A stretch of DNA of 14,890 bases from an uncultured Propionibacteriaceae bacterium (GCA_945875065.1 CAMCJC010000020.1:1-14890), one strand, 5' to 3'. Counted from the stretch's first letter, positions 1-7,718 are shown. Numbers and translations are program-made. Notes: generated from the letters alone by a model not told the origin.

Positions 1-24
1 ATGACGACTGGCGCCAAGGACTAG

Positions 25-1188
25 CTACTCCCCCAGGATTCCGGCCACGAACCCTTCGGGGTCGAATGGGGCGAGGTCATCTACGCCCTCGCCCAGCCCG
101 ATCAGCTTGACGGGCACGCCGAGTTCGCGCTGCACCTGAACGACGATGCCCCCCTTGGCCGAGCCGTCGAGTTTGGTCAACACGATGCCGGTCACGTCCA
201 CGACCTCCGCGAAGATGCGCGCCTGGGTCATGCCGTTCTGCCCGGTCGTGGCGTCCAGCACCAGCAGGACCTCACCGACCGGGGCCTTCTTCTCGATGAC
301 TCGCTTGACCTTGCCCAGCTCGTCCATCAAGCCGACCTTGGTGTGCAGGCGACCGGCGGTATCGACCAGAACGACGTCGACGCCGATCTCACTGCCCTTG
401 GCCACGGCGTCGAACGCCACCGAAGCTGGATCGGCGCCTTCATCGCCGCGGACGGTTTCGACTCCGACTCGCTCCCCCCAGGTGGCCAGCTGCTCGGCCG
501 CCGCGGCACGGAAGGTGTCGGCGGCCCCGAGCAGGACCGTCTTGTCCTCCGCTACCAGCACGCGAGCCAGCTTGCCGACGGTGGTGGTCTTGCCGGTGCC
601 GTTGACGCCGACGACCATCACGACCGCGGGCTGCCCTTCGGGCGAGTCGAGCTTGAGCGAGCGATCCATGCTCGGGTCCACCAGACGCAGCAGCTCCGAG
701 CGCAGGACCTCTCGGGCTCGTCCAGGGTCGGACACGCCATCGATGCTCAGCTCCTTGCGGAGCGCCTCGGTGAGTTCGGTGGTGGGGCCGACGCCGAGGT
801 CGGACGAGATGAGGGTGGCCTCGAAATCGTCCCAGGTCTCCTCGTCGATGCGGTCGACGCTCAGGAGGGAGCCGAGGGCCCGTGCGAGTGCGTTGTTGCT
901 GCTGGCGAGCCGGCGGCGCAGCCGCGCGAACCGGGATTTCGGGGCCTCCGGCACATCGACGGCGGGAACGCTCGGCTCCGGCTCGACTTCGGTCTCGGCC
1001 TTGGGCTCAGCCTCGGCCGGAGGTTTCGATGCGGGCTCGGGGGCCTCAGCGGGTTCGGGACCCTCAATGGCTTCCGGTCCCGGGGCCGGAGGCAGCTGCC
1101 GGTTGCTCCGAGCGATGATGATGGCCGCCGCGATGAGTGCGACGCCGACGAGCGCGACGATTACCCAGAAAATCTCCACGCCCGCCAT
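25..1188 (-). CDS. ftsY: Signal recognition particle receptor FtsY
   Basis: FtsY is the SRP receptor GTPase. It binds the Ffh-RNA-ribosome complex at the membrane and hands nascent membrane proteins to the translocon. The 387-residue product starts with a hydrophobic anchor (about residues 5-26), followed by a proline/glutamate-rich linker (about 37-83). The N domain (about 84-180) and G domain follow. In the G domain I see the P-loop GVNGTGKTT (194-202), ADTFRAAA (223-230), DTAGR (276-280), TKLDG (338-342) and GLGEG (364-368). The single N-terminal transmembrane segment matches actinobacterial FtsY and differs from the soluble E. coli type. It begins 5 nt after the smc stop and has no clear Shine-Dalgarno, so translation probably depends on coupling to smc. 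Nothing codes in bases 1-24, and ffh, the usual partner, is not in view. Identity is certain. Confidence 0.98.
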   Translation of the reverse strand: MAGVEIFWVIVALVGVALIAAAIIIARSNRQLPPAPGPEAIEGPEPAEAPEPASKPPAEAEPKAETEVEPEPSVPAVDVPEAPKSRFARLRRRLASSNNALARALGSLLSVDRIDEETWDDFEATLISSDLGVGPTTELTEALRKELSIDGVSDPGRAREVLRSELLRLVDPSMDRSLKLDSPEGQPAVVMVVGVNGTGKTTTVGKLARVLVAEDKTVLLGAADTFRAAAAEQLATWGERVGVETVRGDEGADPASVAFDAVAKGSEIGVDVVLVDTAGRLHTKVGLMDELGKVKRVIEKKAPVGEVLLVLDATTGQNGMTQARIFAEVVDVTGIVLTKLDGSAKGGIVVQVQRELGVPVKLIGLGEGVDDLAPFDPEGFVAGILGE

Positions 1189-1193
1189 CCTAG

Positions 1194-4100
1194 TCAGTCA
1201 GACTCGGTGACTCGTTGGCTAACCACCTTCGAGATCCCGTCACCCTTCATCGTGACCCCATAGAGGCTGTCCGCGATCTCCATGGTCCGTTTCTGGTGTG
1301 TGATAACGAGGAGTTGGGAAGTTACGCGCAATTCCTCGTAGATGGCCAGTAGCCGGCCCAGGTTGGCGTCGTCGAGGGCCGCCTCCACTTCGTCGAGGAT
1401 GTAGAAGGGGCTTGGCCTGGCGATGAACAGGCTGACCAGGAAGGCGACCGCCACCAGTGAGCGTTCCCCGCCGGAGAGCAGCGACAGGCGTTTGACCTGC
1501 TTGCCGGCGGGGCGCGCCTCCACGTCGACCCCCGTGGCGAGCCAGTCACCCGGGTCGGTCAGCACCAGACGTCCTTCGCCCCCCGGGAAGAGCCGCGCGA
1601 AGACCTTGCCGAACGCCGCCTCGACGTCTCGCCAGGCGGCCTCGAAGACTTCTCGTACCCGGTTTTCGACGTCGTCAATTAGGGCCATCAGGTCGGAGCG
1701 GGTTTGCCGCAGGTCTTGAAGTTGCTCGGCCAAGAAGGCGTGGCGCGCTTTGAGGGCTTCGAACTCCTCGAGCGCTAGGGGGTTGATCCGTCCCAAGGCG
1801 CTCAGAGCCCGCTCGGCTGCCCGGAGCCGCTTGGCCTGTTCGGCTCGGTCGAACGGCTTGTAGGCGGGCGGCTCATCGGGGACGGCGCCGTCCCCGAGCA
1901 CAGGAACGGGGATATCGGGCCCATATTCGGCGAGCAGCGGCTCGGCCTCCATGCCCAGTTCGGCCTGCGCACGCTCGGCTAGTTGCTCGAACCGGACCTG
2001 ATGCTCGATGCGAACCAGCTCGTCGCGGTGGGCCCCTCGCACCAGGTCGTCGAGCCGCCCCGCAACCTCCTTCGTCAGCTGCCTGGCCGCTACGGTGGCG
2101 GCCTCGGCTCGTTGCCGGTCGTCCTCGGCCGCGGCCCGGGCGGCTGCGGCGCGCTCGATCAAGGCAGCTGTCTGGGTGCCCAGGGTCACGGCCGCCTCGT
2201 GGACGGTGGCCGCCACGGCGGATTCGCGGCGCAGGCGCTCCGCACGGGCCTCGGCCTTGGCCCGCGCTCGCCGTTCATTGGCCGCCGCCCGCAGCAGTGA
2301 CTCCGCCCGACCCGCGATCGAGCGGCTCTGTTCCTCAAGGCTCCGCAGCGCGAGTCGCGCCTCCGTCTCGGCCTGACGCGCCGCCCGGGCTCGCGCATTC
2401 CACTCGTCGCGCGCTTCCGGATCGGGCTCGGCCAGGTCGTCGTCCGCCTCAGCATCCACCCGCAGCTGCAGCTCGGCTCGCCGCTCCTCCAGGCCGGCGC
2501 ATGAGCGCTCCACCTCGACGATGCTGGCCGCAATGCGGGTTGCCTCCCGGGCGGCGGTTGCCTGAGCCTGGCGTGCCGCTGCGAGGCCCTCGGCGACGGC
2601 GGTTAGCTGGGCATCGGAGTCGTGGAGCTCATCGAGCGCGGCGGCAACCTGCCCCTCGGCGGCGGCGGCCTCTTGGCGCGCGACAGTCAGCTGGAAGCGG
2701 TTGCGTTCCGCCTTTGAGGCTAGTCGCGCGACCTCCTCCTCGGCTTCGAGGATACGGGCGTTGAGCGCGAGCAGTGAGGTCGCACGCTCGGAACCGCCCT
2801 CGACGAGCCAGGAGGAGAGCCTCTCACCCCGCCGTGTCACGACTAGGACCTCGGGATCCGCTGCGACGATGTCTCGCGCCCGATCAAGATCCTCCACGAC
2901 GACGATGCCGCGCAGGAGCCGCGCCACCAGGCCTGCCACTGGTTGCGAAGCCGTCACCAGGCTCATGGCTGGGGCCGAATCAACGTTGGCGGCCAGAACG
3001 GTCGCCCAGCCGCCGTCTCGTTCCCGCAGCCTCTCGGCGGCGGCGATCGCTCCGTCGAGGTCGACAGCGACAACGGCCTCGGCTGCTGACCCCAGGGCGG
3101 CGGCGATCGCCTGTTCCCAGCCGGGCTCCACCTGGATCAAGTCGCCCAGGCGGCCCAACAACTGATCCTCGCTCAACAGTTCAGTGGTCCCATCACGCTG
3201 GGCCGCGAGTCGCAGGGCGTCCAGGCGACCTTCCGCGCCAGCCCGGGCCTGGGCGATATCGACCTCGGCGGCCTCTAAGCGCTCGCACTCCAGACGCAGC
3301 GTCTTTGCCGCAGCCGCCGCCTGTTCGTAAGCCTCGTCGAGTCTGGACTCGCTGGCGCCGAGGCCCGCCATGCGCAGCTCGGCTAGGCGATACTCGTCGC
3401 TCGCTGCCCGCTGCCGTTCTCGGGTCTCGGCTAAGCGCTGCTGAAGTCGCCGTTGCTCCCCCAGACTCGCCTCTAACCGGGAGGCGAGCGAGGCGAGTTG
3501 GCCAGCGAGCCGAGCCTTACCCTCGCGCCGATCCGACAGTGCGCGAAGCCTGGCGGCGTAAGCCTTCTCCTCGTCCGAGTGGCGTTCCTCGGCGGCGCTC
3601 CGGGCGGCGGAGGCCGTCTCCAGGGCTGCTTGCGCCTCGGCTACGCGACCGGCCAGGTCGGCCTCGCGACGACGGATGTCAGCGGCCTCCGCCTCCAATT
3701 CTTCGGGGTCACGGATGGGTACGTCCAGGGCGGGTTGAGCGGTGGCCATGCGCATCCTCTCCGCGGCGATGCTGATCGTCGCGGAGACGCGGTCCGCCAA
3801 GCTGCGCGCGGCGTACCAGTCCTCCTGCGCCGCCTCAAGTACGCGTGCGGCTTCGGCGAGCTCGTGTTCGGCTGTTCTCTCGGCCGCGGTGGACTCCGCC
3901 AGTTGGGCTTCGAGCCGGGCTCGGGCCGCCAGCGCCGCGGCCTCGTCAGCCTCCGCCTCGGCCATGGCGCGCCGCGCACCCGCGAGATCGTCAGCCAGCA
4001 GGCGGGCCTTGGCGTCGCGAACGTCGGCCTGGATGATCGCGGCTCGGCGGGCCGTCTCTGCCTGGCGTCCCAGGGGTTTGAGCTGGCGTTGCAGTTCCCC

Positions 4101-4685
4101 GGTCAGGTCTTGGAGGCGTTCCAGGTTCGCCTTCGTCCCCTCAAGCTTGCGTTCGGCCTTCTCCTTGCGCTTGCGGTGCTTCAGTACCCCGGCGGCCTCC
4201 TCAATGAAGCCGCGTCGCGACTCGGGGGTCGCTTGGAGGATCGCATCGAGCTGGCCTTGACCCACGATGACGTGCATCTCGCGCCCAATGCCCGAGTCGC
4301 TCAGGAGCTCTGTCACGTCGAGCAGCCGGGCTGGCGACCCGTTGATCGCGTACTCGGAGCCGCCGCTGCGGAACATGGTCCGGGTGATGGTGACCTCGGA
4401 ATACTCGATCGGCAGCGCGCCGTCGGAGTTGTCGATCGTCAGTTGTACCTCGGCACGCCCGAGGGGCGCGCGTTTCGCGGTACCGGCGAAGATGACATCC
4501 TCCATCTTGCCCCCGCGCAGTGACTTGGCCCCCTGCTCCCCCATCACCCAGCTGAGCGCGTCGACGACGTTCGACTTTCCCGAACCGTTCGGGCCGACGA
4601 TGCAGGTGATGCCGGGCTCGAAGTTCAAGGTGGTCGCGGAGGCGAAGGATTTGAACCCGCGGAGCGTCAGCTGCTTGAGGTACAT
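1194..4685 (-). CDS. smc: Chromosome segregation ATPase SMC
   Basis: SMC is the condensin-like ATPase that, with ScpA and ScpB, organises and resolves the chromosome. The 1163-residue product has the full architecture and normal length. It has an N-terminal head with Walker A GPNGSGKSN (31-39) and Q-loop VGQGQ (141-145). A long alanine/glutamate/arginine-rich coiled coil (about 165-500) follows, then a hinge domain (about 508-640) and a second coiled coil (about 640-1000). The C-terminal head has the signature LSGGE (1070-1074), Walker B with the catalytic glutamate in ILDEVEAALDD (1096-1106) and the H-loop ITHQ (1128-1131). Its first 19 nt overlap the end of the GtrA gene, and no strong Shine-Dalgarno precedes the ATG, so translation is probably coupled to upstream genes. 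ScpA and ScpB are not encoded here. All catalytic motifs are intact. Confidence 0.98.
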   Translation of the reverse strand: MYLKQLTLRGFKSFASATTLNFEPGITCIVGPNGSGKSNVVDALSWVMGEQGAKSLRGGKMEDVIFAGTAKRAPLGRAEVQLTIDNSDGALPIEYSEVTITRTMFRSGGSEYAINGSPARLLDVTELLSDSGIGREMHVIVGQGQLDAILQATPESRRGFIEEAAGVLKHRKRKEKAERKLEGTKANLERLQDLTGELQRQLKPLGRQAETARRAAIIQADVRDAKARLLADDLAGARRAMAEAEADEAAALAARARLEAQLAESTAAERTAEHELAEAARVLEAAQEDWYAARSLADRVSATISIAAERMRMATAQPALDVPIRDPEELEAEAADIRRREADLAGRVAEAQAALETASAARSAAEERHSDEEKAYAARLRALSDRREGKARLAGQLASLASRLEASLGEQRRLQQRLAETRERQRAASDEYRLAELRMAGLGASESRLDEAYEQAAAAAKTLRLECERLEAAEVDIAQARAGAEGRLDALRLAAQRDGTTELLSEDQLLGRLGDLIQVEPGWEQAIAAALGSAAEAVVAVDLDGAIAAAERLRERDGGWATVLAANVDSAPAMSLVTASQPVAGLVARLLRGIVVVEDLDRARDIVAADPEVLVVTRRGERLSSWLVEGGSERATSLLALNARILEAEEEVARLASKAERNRFQLTVARQEAAAAEGQVAAALDELHDSDAQLTAVAEGLAAARQAQATAAREATRIAASIVEVERSCAGLEERRAELQLRVDAEADDDLAEPDPEARDEWNARARAARQAETEARLALRSLEEQSRSIAGRAESLLRAAANERRARAKAEARAERLRRESAVAATVHEAAVTLGTQTAALIERAAAARAAAEDDRQRAEAATVAARQLTKEVAGRLDDLVRGAHRDELVRIEHQVRFEQLAERAQAELGMEAEPLLAEYGPDIPVPVLGDGAVPDEPPAYKPFDRAEQAKRLRAAERALSALGRINPLALEEFEALKARHAFLAEQLQDLRQTRSDLMALIDDVENRVREVFEAAWRDVEAAFGKVFARLFPGGEGRLVLTDPGDWLATGVDVEARPAGKQVKRLSLLSGGERSLVAVAFLVSLFIARPSPFYILDEVEAALDDANLGRLLAIYEELRVTSQLLVITHQKRTMEIADSLYGVTMKGDGISKVVSQRVTESD

Positions 4686-5242
4686 GCCGGCTCAGCGGGC
4701 GGAGCGGTACGCACCGCCCGAAACGTCCAGAACTTGTTGACCAGGAAGGAAACGGGGATCGTCGCCGCGATCGAGATGAGGTTCGCCCAGTAGTGCCGGT
4801 TCCTAAAACCCGTGGAACCGTCGAAGATGCTCGTGGGCAGAGCTATCGGGGACATCGGGTGCATCAAGGAGGTGATGATCACCTGCCCGACGGCTAAGGA
4901 AACCAGGCCGACCGTCAGGAAGGGCCAGTACTCCTTGAACCAGCCGGCGTGCTTACTGGACTTGAACGTCCACCAGCGATTGAACTGGAAGTTGAACAGG
5001 TTGGCGATCAGGAACGCCACCGCCGACATCACGTGGTACCAGCGGACGTTGAACGGAGTGGCCGGGATCGCCATCCACACGCCCTCGCCCTCGGGGATGG
5101 CGGCGCTGGGCCAAACGAGGGGGAATGCTTTGGCCGCGACGATCAACACGGCCATGTTGACGAAGACACCGGCGCCACCGACGACGCCGAAGCGGATCAG
5201 CTGGACCAACGAGGCGCTATATCGGTCCAGCATTGCTCTCAT
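4667..5242 (-). CDS. GtrA-family four-helix membrane protein
   Basis: The 191-residue product matches the GtrA family of small integral membrane proteins. Family members are implicated in moving lipid-linked sugars across the membrane for cell-surface glycosylation; its substrate here is unknown. Four hydrophobic segments are visible (about 14-37, 68-88, 105-127, 152-170). The family-type NxxxNRWWTF motif follows helix 2 (84-93) and a second NKFWTF follows helix 4 (169-174). The loops after helices 1 and 3 are longer than in minimal GtrA proteins. I chose the ATG at 5242 because it forms an ATGA overlap with the mutM stop and has AGGAAG 5 nt upstream. The open frame runs up to 5347, but that extra part lies inside mutM. 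The 3' end overlaps smc by 19 nt. No glycosyltransferase gene is nearby, so the role is open. Family call is confident, function is not. Confidence 0.88.
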   Translation of the reverse strand: MRAMLDRYSASLVQLIRFGVVGGAGVFVNMAVLIVAAKAFPLVWPSAAIPEGEGVWMAIPATPFNVRWYHVMSAVAFLIANLFNFQFNRWWTFKSSKHAGWFKEYWPFLTVGLVSLAVGQVIITSLMHPMSPIALPTSIFDGSTGFRNRHYWANLISIAATIPVSFLVNKFWTFRAVRTAPPAEPACTSSS

Positions 5243-6087
5243 CGGGACTTCCTGGTGTCTTTGGGCGGCCTCTGGCACTGTGGGCAGTAGAAGCTGCTGC
5301 GGTTGGCGAATCTCTGGCGGGCCATGGGGGTAGAGCAGCGGCGACAAGGCAACTCCTCGCGCCCGTAGGCGTCCAGCTGCCTTTCAAAATACCCGGATTC
5401 CCCGTTGACGTTCACGTAGAGGGCGTCGAAGGACGTGCCGCCGGCGGCCAGCGCCTCGGTCATGACGTTATGGGCGTGCCCCAGCACTTCCACTGCTTGA
5501 GCCTGCTTGAGGCTCGATGTCGGTCGATCGCCGTGGAGTCGGGAACGCCACAGTGCCTCGTCGGCGTAGATGTTGCCGATCCCCGATACTAGGCGCTGGT
5601 CAAGCAGGGCCCGTTTAACCGTGGTTCGCCGTCCCCGCATCCGGCGGGCCACATCACCAGCATCGAAGTCGGGGTCGAAGGGGTCGCAAGCGATGTGGGG
5701 CACCGGGCAGTCGGCGGCGTCCCGCACGAACTCCAGCCCCCCAAACATGCGCTGGTCGACGAATCGTGCCTGCCTGCCGTCGTCGAGATCGAACAAGACG
5801 CGGGTGTTGCGCGGCTGGGGGTCGGCGGCGTCGGCGATGCGGAACTGGCCGCTCATCCCTAGGTGAATGATGAGGGCGTCGCTGTCGAGTACGAGCCACA
5901 GGTACTTGCCACGACGCCGCACAGCCGCGACATCGCGTCCTGCGAGTTCGGCGGCGAATCCGTCGCGGCCGCCTGGGTGGGAGCGGACCGGCCGGGAGTG
6001 CAGCACGTCGACGCCGACGATCCGTCGCCCCATCAGGTGCGCTTCGAGGCCGCGGCGGACGACCTCGACCTCTGGGAGCTCAGGCAT
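5239..6087 (-). CDS. mutM: Formamidopyrimidine-DNA glycosylase MutM (Fpg)
   Basis: MutM is a bifunctional DNA glycosylase/AP lyase. It removes 8-oxoguanine and formamidopyrimidines in base-excision repair. The 282-residue product starts with PELPEVE, so the catalytic N-terminal proline (residue 2) and the glutamates at 3 and 6 are present. Lysine 61, in RGKYLW, corresponds to the conserved DNA-binding lysine. The void-filling triad appears as Met78 (in HLGMSGQF), Arg113 and Phe115 (in DQRMFG). The helix-two-turn-helix motif GIGNIYADEALW spans 169-180. The C-terminal zinc finger is intact, with C248, C251, C268 and C271 (C-X2-C-X16-C-X2-C). The ATG overlaps the end of rnc by 8 nt and has AGGGG a few bases upstream. 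The stop forms an ATGA overlap with the GtrA gene. The rnc-mutM-smc-ftsY order is typical of actinobacteria. Confidence 0.97.
   Translation of the reverse strand: MPELPEVEVVRRGLEAHLMGRRIVGVDVLHSRPVRSHPGGRDGFAAELAGRDVAAVRRRGKYLWLVLDSDALIIHLGMSGQFRIADAADPQPRNTRVLFDLDDGRQARFVDQRMFGGLEFVRDAADCPVPHIACDPFDPDFDAGDVARRMRGRRTTVKRALLDQRLVSGIGNIYADEALWRSRLHGDRPTSSLKQAQAVEVLGHAHNVMTEALAAGGTSFDALYVNVNGESGYFERQLDAYGREELPCRRCSTPMARQRFANRSSFYCPQCQRPPKDTRKSR
5248..5253 (-). promoter_or_regulatory. Shine-Dalgarno site setting the GtrA gene start
   Basis: On the minus strand this reads AGGAAG, 5 nt before the ATG at 5242-5240. It lies within the last codons of mutM and supports the short start over the longer open frame that reaches 5347. 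Confidence 0.6.
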
Positions 6088-6757
6088 CGAGCCCCTGGAA
6101 CGCCAGCTCCGCCGCTATCTGCTCGGCGCGCTTCTTGCTGGAGGCCTCCCCCGTACCGGCGGGTTTCCCGTCGACGTGCACAACGGCGGTGAAGACCCGC
6201 TGATGGTCGGGACCGACGCCGCTGATCTCGTAGCGCGGCGGCTCGTATCCGAGCTTGGCGCACAGTTCTTGAAGGGCGGTCTTGAAGTCGGTGTAGTGCC
6301 CTTCGTGTTCGCGAGAGGCGATGCGTTCGTCGAGGAGCTTGTGTACGAAGGCCGCAGCGGCTTCGGGCCCGGCGGCCAGGTAAAGCGCCCCGATCACCGC
6401 CTCCATGGTGTCGGCGAGGATCGAGGTCTTGTCGGCGCCACCGGTGAGGATCTCGCCTTGGCCAAGGCGGAGGTAGGCGCCTATCCCGAGTTCGCGCGCC
6501 ACCTCGGACAGGGCGTGGGCACTAACGACCGAGGCTCGAAGCTTGGCCAGCTGTCCCTCGGCGAGGTCAGGGTAGGTTCGGTAGATGTGTTCGGTGACGA
6601 CGATCTGCAACACGGCGTCCCCGAGGAACTCCAGCCGCTCGTTGCTCGGGATGCGGCCGTGTTCGAACGCGTAGCTACGGTGTGTGAACGCCAACTCGAT
6701 GAGCTGGGTGTCCGTCGAGACACCCAGCTCATCCAGTACGTCGGTTAGCAGGCTCAG
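6080..6757 (-). CDS. rnc: Ribonuclease III, probable CTG start
   Basis: RNase III cleaves double-stranded RNA, including the 30S rRNA precursor. With the start proposed here the product is 225 residues, against 226 in E. coli. The signature NERLEFLGDAVL lies at 39-50. Catalytic residues Glu40, Asp47, Asp116 and Glu119 are each 2 positions from E. coli E38, D45, D114 and E117. A C-terminal dsRNA-binding domain covers about 156-225, including the GEASSKKRAEQIAA segment. There is no ATG, GTG or TTG in frame between the end of rpmF and the conserved domain. The nearest canonical starts are GTG at 6805 and GTG at 6889, both inside rpmF, and I see no Shine-Dalgarno at 6805. I infer CTG at 6757-6755: it overlaps the rpmF stop as CTGA and has AGGTGG 7 nt upstream. 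The gene is certain; the start is inferred. Confidence 0.93.
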   Translation of the reverse strand: MSLLTDVLDELGVSTDTQLIELAFTHRSYAFEHGRIPSNERLEFLGDAVLQIVVTEHIYRTYPDLAEGQLAKLRASVVSAHALSEVARELGIGAYLRLGQGEILTGGADKTSILADTMEAVIGALYLAAGPEAAAAFVHKLLDERIASREHEGHYTDFKTALQELCAKLGYEPPRYEISGVGPDHQRVFTAVVHVDGKPAGTGEASSKKRAEQIAAELAFQGLDA

Positions 6758-6945
6758 GCCTGAACCACCTGACGGCGAGCGCCCTTGGCGCCGTACTGAC
6801 CGCACGACGGGCAGGCGGTGTGCGACAGGTGCTGCTCCCCGCAGGCGGGGTTCACGCAGGTGACGGTGGGGACGACGGTCGTCTTCCACTGCGCACGACG
6901 CGAACGAGTGTTGCTGCGCGACATCTTGCGCTTCGGAACGGCCAC
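6754..6945 (-). CDS. rpmF: 50S ribosomal protein L32 (bL32)
   Basis: bL32 is a small protein of the large ribosomal subunit. The 63-residue product begins with the diagnostic MAVPKRKMSRSNTR. It has four cysteines, C30, C35, C45 and C48 (C-X4-C-X9-C-X2-C), so this is the zinc-binding form. The start codon is GTG (6945-6943), preceded by a strong AGGAGA about 5 nt upstream. The gene lies 26 nt after yceD, and its TGA stop shares two bases with the proposed CTG start of rnc. The pairing of yceD with rpmF is widely conserved, and the two are usually co-transcribed. The sequence is complete and unremarkable apart from its junction with rnc. Confidence 0.97.
   Translation of the reverse strand: MAVPKRKMSRSNTRSRRAQWKTTVVPTVTCVNPACGEQHLSHTACPSCGQYGAKGARRQVVQA
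6765..6770 (-). promoter_or_regulatory. Shine-Dalgarno site for rnc within the end of rpmF
   Basis: The minus strand reads AGGTGG here, overlapping the RQVV codons at the end of rpmF and lying 7 nt before the CTG at 6757-6755. It is the main reason for preferring that non-standard codon as the rnc start. Confidence 0.5.
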
Positions 6946-6971
6946 GATCTTCTCCTAGAGCTTCTTAATCA

Positions 6972-7517
6972 TCAGTTGTCGGTACCGAGGAGCCCGGCGA
7001 GCTTCCCCCACCTGGGGTCCGCCTTGTCGCCGTGCCCATGATCCGGGTCTTCGTTGAGGTTGAACCCACACTCTTGACAGAGTCCGGGGCATTCCGGGTC
7101 GCAGAGCGGCGTGAACGGCAACTCCAGCACCACGGCATCCCGCAGAGCGCCCTCAACGTCTATGGCCTCGTCGACGACGAGGTTATCGTCCTCATCCACC
7201 TCGTGTCCGGGGTAGAAGTAGAGCTCCTGCAGGTCGAAGGTTTCCTCCCCCTCAATCGGATCCAGGCAGCGGGCGCACTGCCCCCGGTAGCTTCCGGCGG
7301 CGGTTCCCGTCACCAGCACCCCGTCGACCACGGCCTCCAGGCGGAGGTTCAGGTCGATCTCGGAATCCTGCGGCACCGCGATCACGTCGGAGCCGAGGTC
7401 GGCCGGGGCCGGGAGGCTGACCTGGATCTCCTTCATCGCCCCGGCTCGCCTGCCCAGCTCCAACACGTCGAAGACGTAGGGCGAGCGGCGATCGGCGTGA
7501 CGATTTGAGGAAGTCAT
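6972..7517 (-). CDS. yceD: YceD family (DUF177) protein, 23S rRNA accumulation
   Basis: The product is a 181-residue member of the YceD/DUF177 family. Members in other bacteria and plastids are needed for normal 23S rRNA accumulation or processing and are almost always encoded just before rpmF, as here. A CARC pair (C81, C84) sits in the middle, in the family's GxCxRCLxP setting. A second cysteine cluster, CDPECPGLCQECG, carries C139, C143, C147 and C150. The presence of both clusters suggests metal binding, which I infer rather than see. An acidic stretch around 105-115 lies between them. The ATG at 7517 has GAAGGGA upstream. This is the first gene of the minus-strand operon, read from the promoter near 7615-7644. 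Family is confident; the biochemical activity is not established. Confidence 0.92.
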   Translation of the reverse strand: MTSSNRHADRRSPYVFDVLELGRRAGAMKEIQVSLPAPADLGSDVIAVPQDSEIDLNLRLEAVVDGVLVTGTAAGSYRGQCARCLDPIEGEETFDLQELYFYPGHEVDEDDNLVVDEAIDVEGALRDAVVLELPFTPLCDPECPGLCQECGFNLNEDPDHGHGDKADPRWGKLAGLLGTDN

Positions 7518-7542
7518 GGCTGCATTCCCTTCGTCGACCGTC

Positions 7543-7557
7543 CACGACTAAGTCGTG
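7543..7557. repeat. 15-bp perfect palindrome in the yceD leader
   Basis: CACGACTAAGTCGTG is a perfect inverted repeat with 7-nt arms around a single A. It lies 26 bp upstream of the yceD start, within the inferred 5' untranslated region and downstream of the proposed promoter. It could be an operator for a dimeric regulator or an RNA stem, though a one-base loop makes the RNA reading less natural. No regulator is recognisable from the sequence. Confidence 0.5.
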
Positions 7558-7614
7558 ACCGAAGCTCTACCTTACCGGCCGTATCGCCGCCGACCAAAAG
7601 CATCTGACCAAGTG

Positions 7615-7644
7615 ACGTTACGCGCTATTGAGAGTCGCTGTCAA
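7615..7644 (-). promoter_or_regulatory. Promoter of the yceD-rpmF-rnc-mutM-gtrA-smc-ftsY operon
   Basis: On the minus strand TTGACA (7644-7639), a perfect -35 box, is followed after 18 bp by TAACGT (7620-7615), a fair -10 box. The pattern fits the primary vegetative sigma factor. Transcription would start near 7608, giving a leader of about 90 nt. For the plus-strand gene starting at 7724 I found no comparably good promoter in this 206-bp divergent spacer. TTGAGA at 7628-7633 has no good -10 partner. Confidence 0.6.
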
Positions 7645-7712
7645 TCAGAGTGCTTTTCCTTGCCCCGGGCGTTCGCGCCGTCAGCGCTAGAGCGAGAATG
7701 GGGCTCATCACG

Positions 7713-7718
7713 AAGGAG
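7713..7718 (+). promoter_or_regulatory. Shine-Dalgarno site for the AceE-like gene
   Basis: AAGGAG lies 5 nt before the ATG at 7724. It overlaps an in-frame GTG at 7718, so that GTG cannot be the start this site serves; the ATG is preferred. Confidence 0.65.

Noticed and set aside
146..4523. Long plus-strand open frames opposite ftsY and smc (for example 146-1210, 2774-3775 and 3498-4523)
   Set aside because: They are antisense frames kept open by the high GC content. Their translations are low-complexity, rich in Arg, Ser, Ala and Pro or in Gly and Leu. They overlap genes with full catalytic motifs.
5243..5347. Upstream extension of the GtrA gene to 5347
   Set aside because: It lies wholly inside the mutM zinc-finger region. 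The extra 35 residues look like out-of-frame translation, while the ATG at 5242 has a ribosome-binding site and an ATGA overlap.
6758..6889. Upstream extension of rnc to GTG at 6805 or 6889
   Set aside because: The extension translates rpmF codons in another frame. It gives an arginine-rich segment that does not resemble RNase III, and I see no ribosome-binding site at 6805.
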